A DNA stretch of 64,000 nucleotides from an uncultured Clostridia bacterium (GTDB lineage Bacteria > Bacillota > Clostridia > Christensenellales > Borkfalkiaceae). Below the pieces are notes generated by a model. It ran no database searches. It saw only the letters and a program-made list of their open reading frames with translations, and had not been told where the DNA came from. Positions 41,791 through 50,511 of the stretch are shown here, piece by piece. Position 1 is the stretch's first letter. Each line of letters starts with the position of its first letter. The stretch covers positions 1-64,000 of the forward strand of contig CAJFTM010000002.1 in assembly GCA_904419945.1 (NCBI GenBank), in the 5' to 3' direction. The translations under genes were made by a program, and so were the position numbers.

Positions 41791-42810
41791 ATGAATTACA
41801 TTAAAAAACTGTGCATCCTCAAGCAGGTCGCCTCCGGCTTTGCCGCGGACGGGCGGGAAGTTTCCGCCCTGCTGACGGCAGAGAGCCTGGGCGGGCGGCT
41901 GACGCTGACGCTCGCGCCCATCGGTTTTGCCCCTCTGGCTGCGGGGCGGTACCGCTGCATAGTCGCAGACGCGGACGGGCGCCGGGAAGCCTTCGACCTG
42001 CCGGTGCCGGCAGGCGCCGCCGTGCGCCGCGCGAGCGGGCTGGACATCGCGCGGGGATTGGGCTGCGCCGTTTGTTTTGTGAGCGGAAAGGCGACGCCCG
42101 TCGCCTTCGGCAAGGTGGGAGAAGGGCAGTACGACCCGAGAGCAATGTGCGCGGAAGAGGGAGACGCGGCGCCCGCGCCCCGTGCGGCCCATACGGACGC
42201 GCAGGGCAGCCCGCCGGACGGCCCGAAAGGCTCAAACACGGAGAAGGGCACGCCGCCCGCCGATCCGCCCTACGATGACGAGATGCTCGCCACCGAAAAC
42301 TATTTTGAGCGGGAAAAAGACGATGAAGGCCCGAAGAGCGAACCGCCGGCGGAAACGGAGGAGGAAAGGGAGGAGCCCGAGGCAGACACAAGCGTAGAGG
42401 AGACCGATCAAGCGGACGGCACGGGGGAAAATGAACAGACGCTGTTCCGCCTGCACGGAAAAAAGGATGCCGAGCCCTGTTACTATGACCGCGTCCGCGC
42501 CGACCTGGACGCCCTGTTCGCGCGCCACCCGGCCGAGCGGGAACTCGCCGACTGCATCCCCTACTCCCGCTGGGCAAAAGTGACCTTTGCCCGCAATAAG
42601 TATTATGCCGTCGGCGTGATCTGCGACGAAAAAAAGCCGAAATACATCTGCTACGGCGTGCCCGCCGAAACGCACGGAGAGCCGCCCGCCGCATTGAAGG
42701 GATTCTGCTCCTTTCTGCCCCTGTCCGTATTCGACACGGAGGGCCGCGGATACTGGATGATGTTTCAGGACGCGGAAACGGGCCAGTGCGTCAAGATCAA
42801 AAAAGCCTGA
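41791..42810 (+). CDS. Lineage-conserved hypothetical protein with two domains and an acidic linker
   Basis: 339 residues, ATG at 41791 after GGAGG. An N-terminal domain (MNYIKKLCILKQVASGFAAD to about residue 110, with CIVAD and CAVCFVSGKATPVAFG), a low-complexity acidic and Pro-rich linker (about 110-220), and a conserved C-terminal domain (about 225-339) containing IPYSRWAKVTFARNKYYAVG, KYICYGVPA and FQDAETGQCV. I believe I have seen this architecture in other uncultured Clostridia, but no function is known. Solitary gene; the start residues resemble a spore- or envelope-associated family only loosely. Confidence 0.75.
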   Translation: MNYIKKLCILKQVASGFAADGREVSALLTAESLGGRLTLTLAPIGFAPLAAGRYRCIVADADGRREAFDLPVPAGAAVRRASGLDIARGLGCAVCFVSGKATPVAFGKVGEGQYDPRAMCAEEGDAAPAPRAAHTDAQGSPPDGPKGSNTEKGTPPADPPYDDEMLATENYFEREKDDEGPKSEPPAETEEEREEPEADTSVEETDQADGTGENEQTLFRLHGKKDAEPCYYDRVRADLDALFARHPAERELADCIPYSRWAKVTFARNKYYAVGVICDEKKPKYICYGVPAETHGEPPAALKGFCSFLPLSVFDTEGRGYWMMFQDAETGQCVKIKKA

Positions 42811-42878
42811 AAAACTCTTGTCATTTCTGTCATGATATCTTATAATGATACATGACAGAATTTGCGAGAGGAAGACGG

Positions 42879-43886
42879 ATGGACAAAAAACGCACCTATA
42901 TCGTGACCGGCTGCACGGGCTACGTCGGGAACGTGTTTGCAAAAAAGCTGCTCGCTGAGGGATGCCGGGTCGTCGGATTTGCGCGCAGCCGCGCCAAAGC
43001 GGAGCGCGTGTTCGGAGACCGCGCGCCCTTTCTCGTGTTCGGCGACATCGCCGACGCGGACGCGCTGGAAGCGTGCTTTGCCGGAGAGGGCCCCTTTACC
43101 GTCCTGCATACGGCGGCAAAGGTGAGCATCGGCGAGAGCTCCGGGAAGGAACTGCACGAGGTGACCGTGCGCGGGACGCAGAACGTGGCGGACGCATGCG
43201 TGCGGCACGGGGCAAAACTGCTGCACATTTCTTCGACGGAAGCGATCCCGCGCGGTGTACGGCTGGACGAGGAACTGCACAACTACATTCCCGACCCCAA
43301 ACGGGTACGCCGCGGCTACGCGCGCACAAAGAGCGAAGCGGACGCGCTGGTCCTGCGGGCGGTGCGCGAGCAAGGGCTGGATGCCAGCCTGCTGCTGTTT
43401 GCGAGCGTATTGGGGCCGGGCGATGTCAGCTGCGGACACATGTCGCAGATGATGATCGAATACACCGCGGGGCGGCTGCCGGCCTCCGTCCGGGGCGGGT
43501 ACAACGACTTCGACATCCGCGACGTGGCGGACGTACTGCCGGCCATCACCGAACGCGCCAAAAAGGGAGAGTGTTACCTCTTTGCGCACGAGCCGGACAC
43601 CATCGATGAGATCCTCTCTGTCATCGCGGAGATGACGGGGCGCAAAAAGCTGCACTCTCTGCCGCTGTGGACGGCGTATCTCGGCGTACCCTTTTTGACC
43701 CTCGCCGCAAAGATCTCCGGCAAACGGCCTCTGTACACGGCATCCGCCCTCGCCATCCTGCGGACAAACGCCGATTTCCCCATCGGAAAGGCGCAGCGGG
43801 AATTCGGCTATACGCCCCGTCCGCTCGCCGAAACGGTGCGGGACCACGTGCTCTACCTCGCCGAACAGGGATGGGTGCAGCTATGA
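42879..43886 (+). CDS. NAD-dependent epimerase/dehydratase (extended SDR)
   Basis: 335 residues, ATG at 42879 after GAGAGGAAG (an earlier ATG at 42852 has no ribosome binding site). Rossmann motif VTGCTGYVGNVFAKKLL at about residues 8-24 and active-site Tyr-Lys in RRGYARTKSEAD. Members of this group act on nucleotide sugars, sterols or flavonoid-like substrates; which one is unknown. Its stop overlaps the start of the EFR1 gene (ATGA), giving an epimerase-flavodoxin/ferredoxin operon. Confidence 0.9.
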   Translation: MDKKRTYIVTGCTGYVGNVFAKKLLAEGCRVVGFARSRAKAERVFGDRAPFLVFGDIADADALEACFAGEGPFTVLHTAAKVSIGESSGKELHEVTVRGTQNVADACVRHGAKLLHISSTEAIPRGVRLDEELHNYIPDPKRVRRGYARTKSEADALVLRAVREQGLDASLLLFASVLGPGDVSCGHMSQMMIEYTAGRLPASVRGGYNDFDIRDVADVLPAITERAKKGECYLFAHEPDTIDEILSVIAEMTGRKKLHSLPLWTAYLGVPFLTLAAKISGKRPLYTASALAILRTNADFPIGKAQREFGYTPRPLAETVRDHVLYLAEQGWVQL

Positions 43887-44779
43887 AGATCCTGCTCGTC
43901 TACTATACCGGGACATATAATACGCGCTTCCTGACCGACCGGCTGGAGGCGCACCTGCGCGCGCGGGGGCACGAAACGGCGCGCACGGAGATCCGGCGGG
44001 ATACGCCGCCCGCCGACACGGCCGGATTCGACGCTGTCGGGTTCGGGTATCCCATTTACGGCTTCAATTCTCCCCTGCCCTTCAACCGATATGTCAAAAA
44101 GCTGCGCCTCGCTCCGGGGCAAAAATTTTTTATTTATAAGAACAGCGGCGAGACGTTCGGGCTGAACAACGCTTCCAGCCGCATCCTGCTGCGCCGCATG
44201 AGGAGGCAGCGGGCCGCCTTTGCGGGGGAATATCACTTCGTGATGCCGTACAATATCCACTTCCCTTTCGAGCGGGATTTTGTGCGAGAGCTGCTGCAGA
44301 AGGATGAAAAGCTGCTGCGCGTGCTGGTATACGACCTCGAACACGGCATCGCGCCGCGCATCCAAAGCAACGCCGTTTACAATGCTGCCGCGGCAGCCGT
44401 CTCCGTACAAAAGATCGGCGGGGCGATCAATTCCTTTTTCTACCGCGCGGATGCAGACAAATGCACGCTCTGCGGGCTGTGCGCCCGAAATTGCCCCGAA
44501 AACAACATCCGCATCGAGAGCGGAAAGGTACGGTTCGGCCACCGCTGCGACATGTGCATGCGCTGCTCCTTCTTCTGCCCGCACAACGCGATCGGCATCG
44601 GCTTCTTGGAAGGATGGAAAGTGAACGGCGACTACCGCCTCGCGCAGGCACTCGAGGAGGGCGCGCCCGCGGCGCCCTACATCACCGAAGGGAGCCGCGG
44701 CTTTTATCAATGTTTTATCCGACACTTTCAGGATATTGACGCGCGCTTTGCCGAGCGCTTTCCGGAAGAGGAACCATAA
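43883..44779 (+). CDS. EFR1-type flavodoxin-ferredoxin fusion protein
   Basis: 298 residues, ATG at 43883 overlapping the previous stop. The N-terminal flavodoxin-like domain starts KILLVYYTGTYNTRFL with FGYPIYGFNSPLPF; the C-terminal half carries two 4Fe-4S motifs, CTLCGLCARNCP and CDMCMRCSFFCP. EFR1-family proteins transfer electrons in anaerobes between ferredoxin-type centres and flavins. The coupled epimerase suggests it supplies electrons to, or works on, the same substrate. Ends at a bidirectional terminator. Confidence 0.92.
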   Translation: MKILLVYYTGTYNTRFLTDRLEAHLRARGHETARTEIRRDTPPADTAGFDAVGFGYPIYGFNSPLPFNRYVKKLRLAPGQKFFIYKNSGETFGLNNASSRILLRRMRRQRAAFAGEYHFVMPYNIHFPFERDFVRELLQKDEKLLRVLVYDLEHGIAPRIQSNAVYNAAAAAVSVQKIGGAINSFFYRADADKCTLCGLCARNCPENNIRIESGKVRFGHRCDMCMRCSFFCPHNAIGIGFLEGWKVNGDYRLAQALEEGAPAAPYITEGSRGFYQCFIRHFQDIDARFAERFPEEEP

Positions 44780-44787
44780 AGATGACA

Positions 44788-44828
44788 AAACCAAGGGGCA
44801 CCCCGCCGCGGCGGGGTGCCCCTTGGTT
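44788..44828. terminator. Bidirectional terminator
   Basis: An almost perfect 19-bp stem beginning AACCAAGGGGCACCCC, with A tract before and TTTA after, between the convergent EFR1 and alaS genes. Confidence 0.88.
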
Positions 44829-44867
44829 TACTTGCCATCGATGGCCGGCGCCGGAACGGCGCGCCTT

Positions 44868-46697
44868 TTATTCGAGCACGGCCTTGATGCGGCGGATACC
44901 GCTCGAAGAGGACTGCTCTTTCACGATGCGGAAACGGCCGAGCTCGCCCGTACTCTTGGCATGCGGGCCACCGCACATTTCGCGGGAAAACGTCCCGATC
45001 GAATAGGTCTTGACGACATCGCCGTATTTGTTGTCGAACACGCCGACGATGCCCTCTGCACGGGCGCGGTCGTACGGCATCTCCTCGAACACGACGGGGA
45101 TATCCTCCTTGATCTTTTCGTTGACGAGGTCTTCGACCGCCTTGATCTCCTCCGCCGTCATCGGGCGGGGGAAGTTGAAGTCGAAGCGCAGCCGCTCGGG
45201 CGTGATGTTGCTGCCCTTTTGGTTGACATCCGGCGAGAGCACGGCCTTGAGCGCGGCGTTCAAGAGGTGCGTCGCGGTGTGCAGGCGGGTCGTCGCGGTG
45301 CCGGTATCGGCGAGGCCGCCCTTGAATTCGCCCGCCGTGACGGCCGCGTGGCTCTTTTCCTGATGTTCCTTAAAGGAGGCGGCAAACCCCTCTTCATCGA
45401 CGGTATAGCCGCGCTCTTTCGCCAGTTCCACGGTCAGTTCGAGCGGAAAACCGTACGTATCGTACAGCTTGAATGCAGCCTTGCCGCCGATGCGCGTCTC
45501 CTTGGCATAGGCGGGATCCTGCTTGGCCATGAACTCGTTCTTGCGCTCGATGCCGGACAGGGTCTTTTCAAACTCCTTCATGCCCTTTTCGAGGGTAGAC
45601 TCGAAGCGGTCGATCTCGCGGCCGATCTCGGCGAGGATGTAATCCTCCTTCTGCGGGAGGAGCGGGTATGCCTCGTCGTAGATCTGCTCGATAAAGATCT
45701 TGGCGACGGGGAGCATCTCCTTGCCGTCGATCCCCAGGCTGCGGCAGTAGCGCACCGCGCGGCGGAGCAGGCGGCGCAGGATGTAGCCCGCGCCCGTATT
45801 GGAGGGCAGGATGCCGTTGACGTCGCCGATGAGCATGACGGCGGTGCGGGTATGATCGGCGACGATGCGCATGCACTTCTGCGGTTCGCCGCCGTCGTCG
45901 TACTTTTTGCCGGACGCCTGTTCGAGGTAGGCGATGACGGCGGAAAAGAGATCCGTCTTATAGCCGTCCGTCAGCCCGTTCAAAAAGGCGAGCATGCGGT
46001 CCAGGCCGAAGCCGGTATCGACGTTCTTGTTTTCCAGCGGGACATAGCCGTCTTCCGTCTTTTTATACTGCATGTACACGTCGTTGCCGATCTCGACATA
46101 CCGGCCGCAGGGGCAGTTGATGTCGCAGTGCTCGCGGCCGCACTCCTCGTCGGTGAGCGGATAAAACCACTCGTTGTCCGGCCCGCAGGGAGTGCCGACG
46201 GTGCCCTCGAGCTCCCACCAGTTGTTGGATTTATCGAGGTAATAAATGTGCTCGGGTCTGATGCCGAGGCCGATGAGCAGCTGCGCCGTCTCGTCGTCGC
46301 GCGGGGCGGACTCGTTGCCGGCGAACACGGTGGAGCAGATCTTGTCCTTATCCAAGCCGAACACCTGCGTCAAGAGCTCAAAGGACCACGCCGTCTTTTC
46401 CTTTTTAAAATAGTCGCCGAGCGACCAGTTGCCCATCATTTCAAAGAACGTAAAGTGCGTGGCGTCGCCCACCGATTCGATATCGACGGTGCGCACGCAG
46501 CCCTGTACGTTGCACAGCCGCTTTCCGGCGGGGTGCGGCTGCCCCAGCAAATAGGGCATGAGCGGCTGCATCCCCGCGACGTTGAACATGACGCCGGTCG
46601 TTCCGTCGCCGATGAGAGAGACCGCGCCGATATTGACGTGCCCCTTGCTCTCATAAAAAGAGAGCCATTTGTTGCGAAGTTCCTTACTCGTGATCAT
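44868..46697 (-). CDS. alaS: Alanyl-tRNA synthetase, short form without C-Ala domain
   Basis: 609 residues, ATG at 46697 after GAGGACG. The catalytic core (MFNVAGMQPLMPYLLGQPHP, FFEMMGNWSLGDYFK), tRNA-recognition region and the editing domain with HTATHLLNAALK and REMCGGPHAKSTGELG are present. The protein ends at the editing domain (SSSSGIRRIKAVLE), so the coiled coil and C-Ala module of standard 870-residue enzymes are missing. Whether a full-length AlaRS exists elsewhere is unknown. Start lies inside the end of cysE (14-bp overlap). Confidence 0.95.
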   Translation of the reverse strand: MITSKELRNKWLSFYESKGHVNIGAVSLIGDGTTGVMFNVAGMQPLMPYLLGQPHPAGKRLCNVQGCVRTVDIESVGDATHFTFFEMMGNWSLGDYFKKEKTAWSFELLTQVFGLDKDKICSTVFAGNESAPRDDETAQLLIGLGIRPEHIYYLDKSNNWWELEGTVGTPCGPDNEWFYPLTDEECGREHCDINCPCGRYVEIGNDVYMQYKKTEDGYVPLENKNVDTGFGLDRMLAFLNGLTDGYKTDLFSAVIAYLEQASGKKYDDGGEPQKCMRIVADHTRTAVMLIGDVNGILPSNTGAGYILRRLLRRAVRYCRSLGIDGKEMLPVAKIFIEQIYDEAYPLLPQKEDYILAEIGREIDRFESTLEKGMKEFEKTLSGIERKNEFMAKQDPAYAKETRIGGKAAFKLYDTYGFPLELTVELAKERGYTVDEEGFAASFKEHQEKSHAAVTAGEFKGGLADTGTATTRLHTATHLLNAALKAVLSPDVNQKGSNITPERLRFDFNFPRPMTAEEIKAVEDLVNEKIKEDIPVVFEEMPYDRARAEGIVGVFDNKYGDVVKTYSIGTFSREMCGGPHAKSTGELGRFRIVKEQSSSSGIRRIKAVLE

Positions 46698-47424
46698 TGT
46701 GTTCGTCCTCTTCTTGCTTGCGATTCTCGTCCTTTTCCCCCGATCCCTCGCCGACGGCGGGGAACAGTTCTTCCTCTTTTTCACTGCAGCCGAACGGAGC
46801 GCCGGTCAGCTTTTCGAGCGCGGCCTCCAGCTTATGGATGCGGTGTTTGAGCGCGCGGATCTCCTCGGCGTTGGGGTCTACCTTTTCCTGCTGCAGATCC
46901 GGTTTGACGCCGCCGATGCGCACAACCCGCCCGGGAACGCCCACGACGGTGGCGTGCGGCGGCACTTCCTTGAGCACGACGGCACCCGCGCCGATCTTGG
47001 CGCCCTCGCCGACGGTAAAGCCGCCCAAAACTTTGGCGCCCGAGCTGATGACGACGTCTCGCTCGATGGTCGGATGGCGCTTGCCCTTTTCCTTGCCCGT
47101 GCCTCCCAGCGTGACGCCCTGGTAAATGACCACGCCCGTGGCGACCTCTGCCGTTTCGCCGATCACGACGCCCGTGCCGTGGTCAATAAACACGCCCCCT
47201 TCGATCTTGGCGGCGGGGTGGATCTCGATGCCGGTCAAAAACTTGGCGAACTGCGACGCCATGCGCGCCAGCAGCTTCAAATGCATGCGATACAGGCGGT
47301 TGGCAAAGCGGTGCCAGGAGAGGGCGTGCACCCCCGAATAGGTGAGCCAGATCTCGAACTTGTTGCGCGCGGCGGGGTCATTGCGCTTGGCGGCCTCGAT
47401 GTCCGCCCGCAATCGTTTGAACAT
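46684..47424 (-). CDS. cysE: Serine O-acetyltransferase
   Basis: 246 residues, ATG at 47424 after GAGGAGG. Left-handed beta-helix hexapeptide repeats with GIEIHPAAKIEGGVFIDHG and TGVVIGETAEVATGVVIYQG, and PHATVVGVPGRVV at the end. It makes O-acetylserine, the carbon acceptor for cysteine, used by the CysK at 48.6 kb. The last 60 residues beyond the family end are a charged coiled-coil tail. Overlaps alaS, giving an unusual cysE-alaS unit. Confidence 0.95.
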   Translation of the reverse strand: MFKRLRADIEAAKRNDPAARNKFEIWLTYSGVHALSWHRFANRLYRMHLKLLARMASQFAKFLTGIEIHPAAKIEGGVFIDHGTGVVIGETAEVATGVVIYQGVTLGGTGKEKGKRHPTIERDVVISSGAKVLGGFTVGEGAKIGAGAVVLKEVPPHATVVGVPGRVVRIGGVKPDLQQEKVDPNAEEIRALKHRIHKLEAALEKLTGAPFGCSEKEEELFPAVGEGSGEKDENRKQEEDEHNDHE

Positions 47425-47609
47425 ACGCTTCCTCCTCATTTCCCCTGCCGCAAAGCCGCGGCACAAGGCGGTACCGGTCCGTTTGCGGCCGCCGGCCGCC
47501 GGTTACGGATATATTATACATATTTTTGAGGGAATTTCAATATTATTTCCGCACCCAAAAAATATTTTTTAAAGAAACTGTAAAATTTTCACAATTTATG
47601 GGAAAATTG

Positions 47610-47638
47610 TTGCGTAAAGCTGTGAAATATGGTATACT
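47610..47638 (+). promoter_or_regulatory. Promoter of the DeoR-type regulator
   Basis: TTGCGT and TATACT with 17-bp spacing; the predicted start site is near 47645. Confidence 0.72.
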
Positions 47639-47654
47639 TAACAACGTAAACCGA

Positions 47655-48431
47655 ATGCAGGAGGAAACTTTTACGAAACGCACCCGAATTGAAGAGATCG
47701 CTCTCTTGATCGAGAAAAACGGAAAGATGAGCCTGGAAGAGTTGGCCGTCCAGTTCCCCGACGTTTCGGACATGACGCTGCGGCGCGACCTGTTGGAGCT
47801 GGAAAAGGAGAACAAGGTGATCCGCGTACGCGGCGGCGCGATGTCTGTACTGGAAGTACAGAAGCGTTCGGGCGAGGCCTACGCACAGAAATCGACCATC
47901 AACACGGACGCCAAAAAAGTGATCGCCAAAAAGGCGGTATCCCTCATCGACGAGGGAGCCAGCCTCTTTTTGGACGGCGGCACGACTGCACTGTATCTGG
48001 CAAAGGAACTGCCCGACCGCCCCTGCCACGTCTTTACCAACGGCATCGCCGTAGCGGAAGAACTGGCGCACAAAAAGCAGCCCGAAGTGGTTTTGGTGGG
48101 CGGGACGTTGATCAAGGAAAACCTTTCCACGGCCTCCCCCTACACCAAAGTGTTCCTGCAGAACACGAATTTTGAGCTGGCGATCATATCCGCTTCCGCC
48201 TTTTCCTTCGAACAGGGCTTTTCCTGCGTATCGCAGGTAGAATCGGAACTGCTCAAATTCATCCTCGAGCGCGCCAAAATGGTGTACATGATGCTGGATA
48301 CCTCCAAGATCGGCAAGATCATGCCCTACACCTTTGCCTCGCCGGACAATATCGACGTGCTCATCACGGACGACAACTTCCCGCAGAGCGTCAAGGAAAA
48401 ATTTGAAGCCAAGAACATCGTGGTGATCTGA
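47655..48431 (+). CDS. DeoR-family transcriptional regulator with ambiguous start
   Basis: 258 residues from the ATG at 47655. N-terminal DeoR helix-turn-helix (MSLEELAVQFPDVSDMTLRRD) and C-terminal sugar-phosphate sensor (DGGTTALYLAKEL, DTSKIGK). The start is odd: the ATG is only about 10 nt from the predicted transcription start and has no ribosome binding site, while a perfect AGGAGG (47659-47664) sits 8 bases before an in-frame ACG at 47673, which would begin the expected KRTRIEEIALLIEKNG. Regulon unknown; cysK and cysE are on either side but in the opposite direction. Confidence 0.92.
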   Translation: MQEETFTKRTRIEEIALLIEKNGKMSLEELAVQFPDVSDMTLRRDLLELEKENKVIRVRGGAMSVLEVQKRSGEAYAQKSTINTDAKKVIAKKAVSLIDEGASLFLDGGTTALYLAKELPDRPCHVFTNGIAVAEELAHKKQPEVVLVGGTLIKENLSTASPYTKVFLQNTNFELAIISASAFSFEQGFSCVSQVESELLKFILERAKMVYMMLDTSKIGKIMPYTFASPDNIDVLITDDNFPQSVKEKFEAKNIVVI

Positions 48432-48474
48432 CCGCACCATACGGCAGATCCTTCTTACTATTTCCGCAAAAGAC

Positions 48475-48498
48475 CGCCCGCGGCATATGCCGCGGGCG
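48475..48498. terminator. Hairpin after the DeoR gene
   Basis: Perfect 11-bp stem CGCCCGCGGCA with its complement, two-base loop; no T tract. Confidence 0.5.
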
Positions 48499-48529
48499 AT
48501 CCTCGTTGTATGAGATTCCCGCCGGATCA

Positions 48530-48556
48530 AAGGGCCCCGCGCAAGGCGGGGCCCTT
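48530..48556. terminator. Hairpin after cysK
   Basis: AAGGGCCCCGC and GCGGGGCCCTT with loop GCAAG between convergent deoR and cysK. T tract weak. Confidence 0.55.
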
Positions 48557-48573
48557 CTGTGACCGAGGAAACT

Positions 48574-49500
48574 TTATGCGCCGAAAAGATCCGTGGAGAG
48601 ATAGCGCATGCCCGTATCGGGCAGGATGACCGCAATCGACTTGCCGGCATTTTCCGAACGGGAAGCGATGAGGCGCGCCGCATGCACCGCCGCCCCCGCC
48701 GTGATGCCCGCAAACACGCCGTCTGTGCGCGCGATCTCGCGCGCGGCGGCGAAGGCGTCCTCATCCGACACGGGGATGACCTCGTCGAGGAGGGAGGTAT
48801 CGAGGATCTCGGGGACGAATCCCGCGCCGATGCCCTGCAGCCCGTGCGGGCCTGCCTTGCCGCCCGAAAGTACGGCCGAGCCGAATGGCTCGACGGCGAC
48901 GGCGTGCAGGGCGGGATTTTTTTCTTTGAGGAACTTTGCTGCCCCGCCGATGGTGCCGCCCGTCCCCACGCCCGCGACCAGAAAATCGACGTTCCCCTCC
49001 GTATCCGACCAGATCTCGGGGCCGGTCGTGGCGTAGTGCGCGGCCACGTTGGCGGGATTGACGAATTGCCCCGCGATGAGGCTGCCCGGGATCTTCGCGC
49101 ACAGCCGCTCCGCCTCGGCAATGGCACCGGACATTCCCTCCCTGCCGGGCGTGAGCACGAGTTCGGCGCCGAAGGCCGCGAGCAATTTGCGCCGCTCGGC
49201 GCTCATCGTATCCGGCATGGTGAGGATGAGGCGGTAGCCGCGCACCGCGCACAGCGCGGCCAGCCCGATCCCCGTATTGCCGCTGGTCGGCTCGATGACG
49301 GTGCCGCCGGGGCACAGCCTGCCGGAGCGCTCGGCTTCATCGAGGATGAAGAGGGCGGCGCGGTCCTTGACGCTGCCCGTCGGGTTGAGATATTCCGGTT
49401 TGGCGAGGATGCGCGCGGCGAGCCCGTGCGCGCGCTCATAGCCGCACAGCTCGAGCAGCGGCGTCCTCCCGATCAGTTCTGCGATACTTTTCGCGATCAT
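48574..49500 (-). CDS. cysK: Cysteine synthase A (O-acetylserine sulfhydrylase)
   Basis: 308 residues, ATG at 49500 after AAGGAGGGG. PLP Lys in PTGSVKDRAALFIL (about residue 45), substrate loop PTSGNTGIGLA and phosphate-binding GVGTGGTIGGAAKFL. Combines O-acetylserine from CysE with sulfide to form cysteine. Single gene, separated from cysE by the DeoR gene. Confidence 0.97.
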   Translation of the reverse strand: MIAKSIAELIGRTPLLELCGYERAHGLAARILAKPEYLNPTGSVKDRAALFILDEAERSGRLCPGGTVIEPTSGNTGIGLAALCAVRGYRLILTMPDTMSAERRKLLAAFGAELVLTPGREGMSGAIAEAERLCAKIPGSLIAGQFVNPANVAAHYATTGPEIWSDTEGNVDFLVAGVGTGGTIGGAAKFLKEKNPALHAVAVEPFGSAVLSGGKAGPHGLQGIGAGFVPEILDTSLLDEVIPVSDEDAFAAAREIARTDGVFAGITAGAAVHAARLIASRSENAGKSIAVILPDTGMRYLSTDLFGA

Positions 49501-49590
49501 ACGATTCCCCTCCTTCTTTTTCTCCTATTATACCCCATCGCACGGTATTTGTAAACCATGCGGGCAGCACTGCGGAGAGGAGATCTCCCG

Positions 49591-50511
49591 CTATTTGCGG
49601 CGCAGAGCGAACACAAGCACGCAGAGCGCCCCGAAGAGCAGGAACGCTCCCGCGAGCACCGCCGCCATGACGGGCGGCCCGATCTCGGCGACGCCGAAAA
49701 AGTCGAAGTGCATAGAAAACTCCGCGGCGAGCGCGTCGGCAAACGGTTCGCCGACGGACGCGGGAAGGGCAGACGCGATGTTATCCAGCGCACCCTGCAT
49801 CATAAAATTGCGGAAAAGCCCCGCCGAATAGGAGCCGGGGATCAACAGCGTAAAGTACTGCACCCCCTCCGGGAAATAGGTGATGGGCATATACGCGCCG
49901 ATGAGAAAGCCGACCACCGTGCCGAAAATTACGTTCAGGCCGGTAAACGCTCCCTGCGAGCGGAAAAACCCGACCACAAAGACGAGCAGCGTGGAAGAGG
50001 AGAGCACGGACAACACGAGGGTGCCGAGGCTGCCAAACACATCCGCCGCAGTCAAAAACCAGCTGCCCGTAACGGCGAGCCAGACGAGGCAGACGCCGAA
50101 CACGATGCCGCCGATGATCAGTCCCGCGAACACGACGGCGCAAAAATAGGACACGGCCGGCAGCCAGCGGGGCAGCGGGGAGGCGAGATACTCTGCAGAA
50201 ATGCCGCGCGACTTATCCTGGATCATGATGCCGCAGGCGCACAGCGGCACGGTGATGCAGGCACAGGAGAGGGAGCCGACCAGCATCCAGCTGTCACAAA
50301 AGGACTGCACCGCAGCCTCCACCTCCGCCGACGGATCGACACCCATCCCCTCCAGCGAGGCGAGCAGTCCGTCCACCTGGATCCTGCCGAGGAAGAGCAC
50401 ATACAGCGCCAGAACGATGAGCGGCGCGAGCAGTGCAAAAAAGACGTTGGCGCGGTCTTTGACGAAGACCTTCCAGTTGCGCAGAGTCAGGCGCCAGAGG
50501 GCGTACATCAT
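49591..50511 (-). CDS. ABC-2 type transporter permease
   Basis: 306 residues, starting at the ATG at 50511 that overlaps the ATPase stop (ATGATG), RBS AGGAGG. Six membrane helices with an ABC-2 (DrrB/YadH-like) layout: N-terminal cytoplasmic start, one helix, a large extracytoplasmic loop (about residues 40-85), then five helices including SVLSSSTLLVFVVGFF and GSYSAGLFRNFMMQG. Forms an exporter with the ATPase; cargo unknown, drug or polysaccharide export are options. Confidence 0.9.
   Translation of the reverse strand: MMYALWRLTLRNWKVFVKDRANVFFALLAPLIVLALYVLFLGRIQVDGLLASLEGMGVDPSAEVEAAVQSFCDSWMLVGSLSCACITVPLCACGIMIQDKSRGISAEYLASPLPRWLPAVSYFCAVVFAGLIIGGIVFGVCLVWLAVTGSWFLTAADVFGSLGTLVLSVLSSSTLLVFVVGFFRSQGAFTGLNVIFGTVVGFLIGAYMPITYFPEGVQYFTLLIPGSYSAGLFRNFMMQGALDNIASALPASVGEPFADALAAEFSMHFDFFGVAEIGPPVMAAVLAGAFLLFGALCVLVFALRRK

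Noticed and set aside
44736..46850. Very long open frames antisense to alaS, xylB, yqf genes and GH3 (for example 704 and 679 codons)
   Set aside because: They lack ribosome binding sites, have skewed composition and cover well-supported genes. High G+C opens such frames.
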